Assembly: GCA_022567875.1 (NCBI GenBank)
Contig: JADFGB010000110.1
Span: 1 to 5,220 of the forward strand
Source of the DNA: Bacteroidota bacterium
GTDB taxonomy: Bacteria > Bacteroidota > Ignavibacteria > Ignavibacteriales > Ignavibacteriaceae
Reading direction: 5' to 3'
Length of the DNA: 5,220 nt
In this document: positions 1 to 5,220 of the stretch, one piece after another
Layout of the letters: each line of letters opens with the position of its first letter
Position numbering within the stretch: the first letter of the stretch is position 1
The notes under the pieces: generated by a model
What the model was told of the DNA's origin: nothing
What the model saw: the letters and a program-made list of their open reading frames with translations, nothing else
Database searches by the model: none
Made by a program: the position numbers and the translations under genes

Positions 1-2
1 GA

Positions 3-461
3 GTATTTGAAAAGGGGAAATTAAGCGAGAATGATTTTAAAGATAAAATACTTAATGCACTTAATTACAAAATTACGGCTGATGAGTTTTGTGAAATTTA
101 TTCAAGTGTGTTTACAGAAAATAAAGAAGTAACCTCTCTTCTTCCTAAGCTAAAAGAAAAGTATAGGTTGGTTCTACTTTCAAACACTAATTCTATTCAT
201 CAAGAATATGGATGGAAAAATTATAGCTTTCTTAAATACTTCGATAAACTTATCCTCTCTCACAAAGTAAAAGCCATAAAACCTGAATTAGATATTTATA
301 AAAGTGTAGAAAGTTTTACAAACAAGCCCCCTAAAAATCATTTGTTTATAGATGATATACTTGAATATACTGAAACTGCCAAAAAACTTGGGTGGGATGC
401 AATTCATTTTACAGGATATGAAAACTTAAAAACAGAACTAACTTTAAGAAATATTTTATAG
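3..461 (+). CDS. HAD-superfamily hydrolase (subfamily IA, YihX-like phosphatase), 5' end missing
   Basis: The frame is open from the first complete codon at position 3 to TAG at 459-461 (152 residues visible), so the true start lies upstream and the GTG at 108 is only an internal valine. Numbering from codon 3, the visible part begins in the helical cap ('FEKGKLSENDF'). It then carries HAD motif II as 'LLSNTN' (S60), motif III lysine in 'KAIKPELDIY' (K93) and motif IV as 'FIDD' (D117-D118). The nucleophile motif DxDxT is cut off with the N-terminus; family members are about 200 residues, so roughly 50 are missing. Members are cytoplasmic Mg-dependent phosphatases of sugar phosphates or similar small phosphoesters. 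E. coli YihX (glucose-1-phosphatase) is the closest pattern I recognise, but the substrate cannot be read from this fragment. A 93-nt gap and a different kind of gene follow, so there is no evident operon partner downstream. The fold assignment is solid; the substrate is unknown. Confidence 0.9.
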   Translation, partial: VFEKGKLSENDFKDKILNALNYKITADEFCEIYSSVFTENKEVTSLLPKLKEKYRLVLLSNTNSIHQEYGWKNYSFLKYFDKLILSHKVKAIKPELDIYKSVESFTNKPPKNHLFIDDILEYTETAKKLGWDAIHFTGYENLKTELTLRNIL

Positions 462-491
462 CAGCAGCTACATTCCCTATAAAAACCACTT

Positions 492-509
492 AAATCTAAT
501 ATTGGATTT
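492..509. promoter_or_regulatory. 18-bp AT-rich near-palindrome upstream of the DPP III gene
   Basis: AAATCTAATATTGGATTT pairs with itself across all nine positions except one T/G pair (497 with 504). It lies 31 nt after the HAD stop and 45 nt before the DPP III start, and is followed by the T-rich stretch TTTTCTTATATTTC. It could be a regulator binding site for the downstream gene or a weak terminator for the upstream gene. Short AT-rich palindromes are common by chance in DNA of this composition. Confidence 0.25.
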
Positions 510-546
510 TCTTATATTTCAACCCTATTTATCAACAAGTAAAAAC

Positions 547-551
547 GGTGA
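547..551 (+). promoter_or_regulatory. Ribosome binding site of the DPP III gene
   Basis: GGTGA sits 3 nt before the ATG at 555. It matches the 3' part of the AGGAGGTGA consensus, for which a short gap to the start is expected. It supports the start that also gives the complete lipoprotein signal. Confidence 0.55.
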
Positions 552-554
552 GAA

Positions 555-2615
555 ATGAAAAAATTTAATTTATTAATTGTTTTATTGTTTGCTTTAACTC
601 TTATCGGCTGTGGCAATAAAACGGTAGATACTGATAATTTTAAATATCAAACCGAAAAATTTGCCGATCTCAGAATTTTGCGTTACAAAGTTCCGGGCTT
701 TAATGAACTTTCTTTAAAGGAAAAGAAACTTGTTTATTATTTGTACGAAGCCGCTCTTTCCGGAAGAGATATTATTTACGACCATAATTACAAATACAAT
801 CTTACAATTAGAAGAACGCTTGAGACCATTGTAAACAGTTATAGCGGTAAACGCAGTGGAAAAGATTGGGATAATTTTATGGTTTACACAAAACGTGTAT
901 GGTTCTCTAACGGTATTCATCACCATTATTCCAATAATAAGATATTACCTGATATTTCAAAAAAATATTTTACAACATTACTTAAAAATTCAAATTCTAA
1001 ACTTTTACCACTTTCAAAAGGAGAAAGTGTTGATGGATTTTTGAAAAGAATCACTCCTATAATATTTGATCCGAAATTAGCCCCCAAGATGGTAACATTT
1101 GACTCAAACGTTGACGTAATAAAAAACTCTGCCGTTAATTTTTACGAAGGCGTTACTCAGAAAGAAGTCGAAAATTATTATAAAAAGGTGATAGATAAAA
1201 AAGATCCTCATCCAATCTCTTATGGACTTAATTCGAAAATGATGAAGGTTAACGGAAAGATCGTTGAAAAAAAATGGAAATTAGGCGGAATGTATTCTTC
1301 GGCTATTGAAAAAATTATTTTCTGGTTAGAAAAAGCAGCTGGTGTTGCCGAAAATGAATTACAAAAGAAAACTTTTTTAAAGCTTATAGAGTACTACAAA
1401 ACCGGTGACCTTAAAGTATTTGACGAATACAACAAGCTTTGGGTTAAAGATACAAAGTCCAGAGTAGATGTCGTGCACGGTTTTATAGAAGTATATAGCG
1501 ATCCATTGGGTTACAGGGGTTATTATGAATCAGTGGTTTCAATCAAAGACCTTGATGCGACAAAAAGGATAAAAGTAATTGCCGATAATGCTCAATGGTT
1601 TGAAGACAACTCACCCATTCCGGATAAATATAAAAAACAAAGTGTTAAAGGAATATCTGCAAAAGTGATTACCGTTGTTGTTGAATCAGGAGGTACTTCA
1701 CCTTCAACACCAATTGGAATAAACTTACCAAACGCATTCTGGATAAGAAAAGAATTCGGTTCAAAATCGGTCAACCTTGGTAATATTGTTTACGCTTATA
1801 ATAAATCAGGCTCAAAAGAATTGTTAAAAGAATTTTCTTATTCACCCGAAGAAGTAGAGCTTGCAACTAAATACGGCGCACTTACTGCCGACTTGAAAAC
1901 AGATATGCACGAAGTTATCGGTCATGCTTCGGGTCAGTTGGCTCCCGGCGTTTCACCCCCTAAGCAAACACTAAAAATTTATGCTTCCATTATTGAAGAG
2001 GCAAGAGCAGACCTCGTCGCTTTGTATTATCTTCCGAATCAAAAGTTGATTGATATCGGTGTCAGCCCAAATGCAGATGCTTACAAAACTGGATATAACA
2101 TATATATTAAAAACGGTTTAATGCTTCAATTAAGGAGAATAAAACCCGGAGAAAATATAGAAGAAGCTCATATGCGCAATAGACAAATTGTTGCAAAATG
2201 GGTTTATGAAAAGGGAAAAACAGATAACCTGCCTGACGGTAAAGTTGGTGTTATAGAAAGAAAAACAAAAAATGGAAAAACTTACTTTGTAATTAATGAT
2301 TACCAAAAATTACGTATCCTGTTCGGAAGACTATTAAATGAAATGCAGAGAATTTCTTCAGAAGGTGATTTTGATGCAGCAAAAAATTTAGTTGAAACTT
2401 ACGGCATAAAAGTAGATAAAGATCTGCATAAAGAAGTTTTGGAAAGATACAAAAAACTTAATCTTGCACCTTACAGCGGTTTTATAAATCCTTTACTAAA
2501 ACCTATAATGAAAGACGGAAAAATCACGGATGTAAAAATTGAATATCCTATGGACTTTACAAAACAGATGATTTTTTACGCAAAAAATTATTCTTTTCTT
2601 CCAAATATGAATTAA
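555..2615 (+). CDS. Dipeptidyl-peptidase III (peptidase family M49), lipoprotein
   Basis: This is a 686-residue zinc metallopeptidase that, by family knowledge, removes dipeptides from the N-terminus of short oligopeptides. The family signature HExxGH is present as HEVIGH (H452, E453, H457). It is followed 25 residues later by EEARAD (E481-D486), where E482 should be the third zinc ligand. This short spacing matches the Bacteroides enzyme rather than the longer eukaryotic spacing. H539 in 'EEAHMRNRQ' corresponds to the conserved transition-state histidine (H568 in human DPP III, by recollection). 'SVNLGNIVYAY' before the zinc motif is also typical. The N-terminus is a lipoprotein signal: K2-K3, a hydrophobic run, then lipobox L16-I17-G18-C19 followed by Gly-Asn with no Asp at +2. 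The mature protein is therefore probably lipid-anchored in the outer membrane, facing periplasm or surface, and would process peptides there. The length is normal and there is no frameshift. The Cys of the common EECRAE/D motif is Ala here, which is not expected to affect zinc binding. Family is very secure; location is inferred. Confidence 0.96.
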   Translation: MKKFNLLIVLLFALTLIGCGNKTVDTDNFKYQTEKFADLRILRYKVPGFNELSLKEKKLVYYLYEAALSGRDIIYDHNYKYNLTIRRTLETIVNSYSGKRSGKDWDNFMVYTKRVWFSNGIHHHYSNNKILPDISKKYFTTLLKNSNSKLLPLSKGESVDGFLKRITPIIFDPKLAPKMVTFDSNVDVIKNSAVNFYEGVTQKEVENYYKKVIDKKDPHPISYGLNSKMMKVNGKIVEKKWKLGGMYSSAIEKIIFWLEKAAGVAENELQKKTFLKLIEYYKTGDLKVFDEYNKLWVKDTKSRVDVVHGFIEVYSDPLGYRGYYESVVSIKDLDATKRIKVIADNAQWFEDNSPIPDKYKKQSVKGISAKVITVVVESGGTSPSTPIGINLPNAFWIRKEFGSKSVNLGNIVYAYNKSGSKELLKEFSYSPEEVELATKYGALTADLKTDMHEVIGHASGQLAPGVSPPKQTLKIYASIIEEARADLVALYYLPNQKLIDIGVSPNADAYKTGYNIYIKNGLMLQLRRIKPGENIEEAHMRNRQIVAKWVYEKGKTDNLPDGKVGVIERKTKNGKTYFVINDYQKLRILFGRLLNEMQRISSEGDFDAAKNLVETYGIKVDKDLHKEVLERYKKLNLAPYSGFINPLLKPIMKDGKITDVKIEYPMDFTKQMIFYAKNYSFLPNMN

Positions 2616-2623
2616 ATATATTA

Positions 2624-2666
2624 AATTTCTTGACTATCGCGGCTATACAGTGATAGTCGAGAAATT
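2624..2666. terminator. 17-bp hairpin just after the DPP III gene (terminator-like, no U-tract)
   Basis: Arms 2624-2640 and 2650-2666 pair over 17 bp, with two G-U pairs and no mismatches, around a 9-nt loop. The hairpin begins 9 nt after the DPP III stop, the usual place for a transcript end. It is not followed by a run of Ts (GTATAACCACC), so it is not a textbook Rho-independent terminator. It may instead block 3' exonuclease decay, or be a palindromic repeat. The stem is directly visible; the role is inferred. Confidence 0.5.
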
Positions 2667-2671
2667 GTATA

Positions 2672-2735
2672 ACCACCATCTTTATATAAAAAAATATACA
2701 AAGACAATTTAATAGTCGGTATAAAGCTGTGTGGT
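2672..2735. repeat. Imperfect inverted repeat in the DPP III / ABC-F intergenic region
   Basis: ACCACCATCTTTATA (2672-2686) is the reverse complement of TATAAAGCTGTGTGGT (2720-2735) with one mismatch (2679/2727) and one bulged base (2730), giving 14 pairs around a 33-nt AT-rich loop. Just outside it, 2659-2666 can pair with 2742-2749 (8 pairs, one G-U). That pairing would compete with the hairpin at 2624-2666, because 2659-2666 is part of that hairpin's right arm. It may be a structured RNA leader or a decayed palindromic element; I recognise no known family. Confidence 0.4.
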
Positions 2736-2763
2736 GCAAGTAATTTTTCAAATCATTTACAAT
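2734..2763 (+). promoter_or_regulatory. Weak candidate promoter for the ABC-F gene
   Basis: TACAAT at 2758-2763 matches five of six positions of a sigma-70 -10 box. The best -35 candidate, GTGCAA at 2734-2739 with an 18-bp spacer, matches only three of six. It lies 65 nt upstream of the ABC-F start. It is proposed because the gene needs its own promoter if the hairpin after DPP III ends the upstream transcript; the sequence alone is weak. Confidence 0.25.
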
Positions 2764-2777
2764 AATTCCCATTTTTT

Positions 2778-2813
2778 ATGTATGTTAGGAGCTATTTTTA
2801 TTTAATTTTTTAA
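2778..2813 (+). other. Possible 11-codon leader ORF upstream of the ABC-F gene
   Basis: ATG at 2778 opens MYVRSYFYLIF followed by TAA at 2811-2813, ending 15 nt before the ABC-F ATG. No Shine-Dalgarno precedes it. An unused AGGAG (2787-2791) lies inside it, about 37 nt upstream of the ABC-F start and too far to serve that start. Some antibiotic-resistance ABC-F genes are controlled by short leader peptides, which is the only reason to note it. A short ORF like this is expected by chance in a gap of this size. Confidence 0.12.
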
Positions 2814-4454
<1,641 letters not shown>

Positions 4455-4472
4455 TAATACCTGAGTAATTTT

Positions 4473-4688
4473 ATGGGATTAAGTATAGGAATAGTCGGTT
4501 TACCAAATGTGGGTAAATCAACACTCTTTAACGCACTTACAAAAGCACAAAATGCCAGTGCGGATAATTACCCATTCTGTACAATTGAACCCAATAAAGC
4601 CGTTGTTCCTGTACCTGATTATAGATTAACCGAACTTTCAATCCCACTAGCTTTAAGATATGGAAGCGTGTTCTATTTGAAGATATAA
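4473..4688 (+). pseudogene. ychF: ychF (Obg-like ribosome-associated ATPase), truncated after about 56 residues
   Basis: The first 56 residues are unmistakable Ych[18 protein letters not shown] with P-loop G9-T17, then '[18 protein letters not shown]' with the switch I region (T37). Intact YchF is about 365 residues. After 'YRLTELS' (to about 4640) the match ends abruptly. The next 16 residues, [16 protein letters not shown] counting the last matching Ser, are not YchF, and a TAA follows at 4686-4688. The DIAGLVKGAS segment (G3), the NxxE adenine-specificity motif and the C-terminal TGS domain are all absent, and none of the three forward frames resumes them before the next gene. The product could not be a working YchF. 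It follows ybiT by 18 nt, so it was probably co-transcribed with it. YchF binds ribosomes and is widely conserved, so an intact copy may exist elsewhere, or the break may be an assembly join. Identity is certain; the cause of truncation is not. Confidence 0.93.
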
Positions 4689-4837
4689 ATATTGAGTTTA
4701 CATCTATAAAGAGGGTGCTAAGGACTTTTATTGACATTAAAAACAATATTAGGTATTTTATTTCAGACTATTTAGTCAGCATATCAAATTATTCTCTGAT
4801 AATAGATGTCTATAGATTTTTTAATGAATACAAATGA
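4625..4837 (+). pseudogene. Orphan 3' reading frame fused to the ychF stump, unrecognised
   Basis: In the frame one base earlier than ychF's, the sequence is open from 4625 (after TAG at 4622) to TGA at 4835-4837, 70 residues without any ATG. The segment from about 4640 reads like real protein: it begins '[16 protein letters not shown]', is rich in Lys, Arg, Asp, Glu and aromatic residues, and ends 'VYRFFNEYK'. At this base composition a 70-codon open frame is uncommon by chance (my rough estimate is under 1% per frame). I read it as the C-terminal end of an unrelated gene whose 5' part was lost when it was joined to ychF near 4622-4655. Arginine is coded three times by AGG, whereas AGA dominates in the ABC-F gene, a mild hint of different origin. 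I do not recognise the family. It could still be non-coding. It covers most of the stretch between 4689 and 4996 that otherwise has no gene. Confidence 0.45.
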
Positions 4838-4950
4838 CATCAATGAAAAATTTATTATTTTTAACTATTTTACTAAATCTATCCGCATTACTATTTTCAC
4901 TTACACTTCTATTTTCCACAAGAACTAAAAACCGGTATTATTTTTATTAA
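4834..4950 (+). CDS. Possible small hydrophobic protein (38 residues), unrecognised
   Basis: ATG at 4834 overlaps the TGA of the orphan upstream frame as ATGA, the usual layout of translationally coupled genes; a second in-frame ATG is at 4843. The product is MTSMKNLL, a hydrophobic stretch over about residues 7-28 rich in Leu, Phe, Ile, Ser and Thr, and a basic aromatic tail RTKNRYYFY, ending at TAA 4948-4950. It would form a single membrane helix with a positively charged C-terminus. No clear Shine-Dalgarno is present; coupling could replace it. It may be a genuine small membrane protein carried with the foreign fragment, or chance, since AT-rich DNA easily encodes short hydrophobic frames. 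Confidence 0.3.
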   Translation: MTSMKNLLFLTILLNLSALLFSLTLLFSTRTKNRYYFY

Positions 4951-4972
4951 AGCGGTAAAGTAATATTATAAT
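4944..4972 (+). promoter_or_regulatory. Candidate promoter of the Asp-box protein gene
   Basis: TATAAT at 4967-4972 is a perfect sigma-70 -10 box, 24 nt before the start codon. The -35 position (TTATTA, 4944-4949, 17-bp spacer) matches only three of six. Transcription would start near 4979 and give a leader of about 18 nt containing the Shine-Dalgarno. Perfect TATAAT can arise by chance in AT-rich DNA, but the spacing to the gene is right. Confidence 0.45.
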
Positions 4973-4986
4973 CAATAAATAATTAT

Positions 4987-4991
4987 AGGAG
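4987..4991 (+). promoter_or_regulatory. Ribosome binding site of the Asp-box protein gene
   Basis: AGGAG lies 5 nt before the ATG at 4997, the clearest Shine-Dalgarno in the window. It fixes the start at the signal peptide. Confidence 0.75.
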
Positions 4992-4996
4992 AAATA

Positions 4997-5220
4997 ATGA
5001 AAAAAATATTTACAACAGCAATGCTTTTAATGTTTTTGGTTTTAAGCAACACAGCAAATGGGCAATGGGTACAAACTAATGGGCCTTTTGGTGGAAAAAT
5101 TAATTCGCTCGTGGTAAGCGGAACAAATATCTTTGCCGGTACATGTGGCGGTGTGTTTTTATCAAGTGACAACGGCGCTAATTGGACTGCGGTTAATAAT
5201 GGATTAACAAATACTACTGT
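4997..5220 (+). CDS. Secreted Asp-box/BNR-repeat (Ycf48-like beta-propeller) protein, 3' end outside window
   Basis: The first 74 residues are visible and the frame is still open at the window edge. The N-terminus is a Sec signal peptide: K2-K3, a hydrophobic core over about residues 8-17, and a likely signal peptidase I site after A20-N21-G22, leaving mature Gln-Trp. The mature part starts one blade of a repeat: 'NSLVVSGTNIFAGT' then an Asp-box S56-x-D58-x-G60-x-x-W63, followed by 'VNNGLTNT' leading into the next repeat. This pattern is typical of secreted beta-propeller proteins annotated as photosystem II stability factor (Ycf48)-like or BNR/sialidase-like in Ignavibacteria and Bacteroidetes. 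They often carry a type IX secretion C-terminal signal, which cannot be checked here. The photosynthesis name is inherited and implies no photosynthetic role. An Asp-box alone does not show sialidase activity. It has its own promoter-like site and Shine-Dalgarno, so it looks independent of ychF. Confidence 0.85.
   Translation, partial: MKKIFTTAMLLMFLVLSNTANGQWVQTNGPFGGKINSLVVSGTNIFAGTCGGVFLSSDNGANWTAVNNGLTNTT

Noticed and set aside
108..461. GTG at 108 as the start of a 117-residue protein
   Set aside because: The same frame is open to the left edge of the window and encodes HAD cap-domain sequence, so the gene starts upstream.
714..926. Minus-strand 70-codon frame, and a plus-strand 62-codon frame at 856-1044, inside DPP III
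   Set aside because: Both lie within the well-supported DPP III coding sequence in other frames and show no motif.
2630..2658. TTGACT at 2630-2635 as a -35 box
   Set aside because: No acceptable -10 box occurs at 16-18 bp spacing, and the hexamer is part of the hairpin stem.
2557..2772. Minus-strand 71-codon frame across the DPP III end and the intergenic gap
   Set aside because: It overlaps the C-terminus of DPP III and reads through the hairpin and the inverted repeat; its product has no recognisable motif and no ribosome site was seen.
4537..4746. Minus-strand 69-codon frame across the ychF breakpoint
   Set aside because: Part of it is antisense to strongly conserved YchF sequence, and no motif is visible; the plus-strand reading explains the region better.
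4635..4837. A programmed or mutational frameshift that restores YchF
   Set aside because: None of the three forward frames after 4640 encodes DIAGLVKGAS, the NxxE motif or a TGS domain, so the rest of YchF is absent rather than shifted.
4972..5172. Minus-strand 66-codon frame opposite the Asp-box gene
   Set aside because: It is antisense to a signal peptide and Asp-box with a good Shine-Dalgarno, so it is a shadow.

Overview
The window is AT-rich DNA, roughly one third GC by eye. Every recognisable gene is on the plus strand. The most likely source is a member of the Bacteroidota/Chlorobiota/Ignavibacteriota group. Three things suggest this: a lipoprotein M49 peptidase with the short spacing between zinc motifs seen in Bacteroides enzymes, a YbiT-type ABC-F protein whose second half resembles Bacteroidetes versions, and a secreted Asp-box repeat protein beginning 'NGQW' right after its signal peptide. 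This assignment rests on gene content alone.

Layout. (1) Positions 3-461 hold the 3' two thirds of a HAD-superfamily phosphatase whose catalytic N-terminus lies before the window. (2) Positions 555-2615 hold a complete outer-membrane-type lipoprotein, dipeptidyl-peptidase III (HEVIGH and EEARAD zinc motifs). (3) Positions 2616-2828 are a 213-nt intergenic stretch with a 17-bp hairpin, a second overlapping inverted repeat, a weak promoter candidate and a possible 11-codon leader ORF. (4) Positions 2829-4454 hold a complete YbiT-type ABC-F ATPase. Its ATP sites are strongly asymmetric: one composite site is intact and the other has lost both its P-loop and its signature motif. (5) Eighteen nucleotides later ychF begins at 4473 with a perfect P-loop, but homology stops after about 56 residues and the frame ends at 4688, so it is a broken gene. 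(6) From the break, a different frame (4625-4837) with protein-like composition but no start codon runs to a TGA that overlaps the ATG of a 38-codon hydrophobic ORF (4834-4950). This looks like the 3' end of a foreign gene joined to the ychF stump. (7) A good -10 box and Shine-Dalgarno precede a secreted Asp-box/BNR-like protein (4997 onward) that runs off the window.

No shared pathway is evident. YbiT and YchF are both ribosome-associated NTPases, and their 18-nt spacing suggests a former translation-factor operon. DPP III and the Asp-box protein are envelope or secreted proteins in separate units. I found no CRISPR array, tRNA or rRNA, no recognisable transposase or integrase, and no convincing new defence or mobile system. 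The items most worth a second look are the ychF breakpoint with its orphan frame and the one-sided degeneration of the ABC-F protein.
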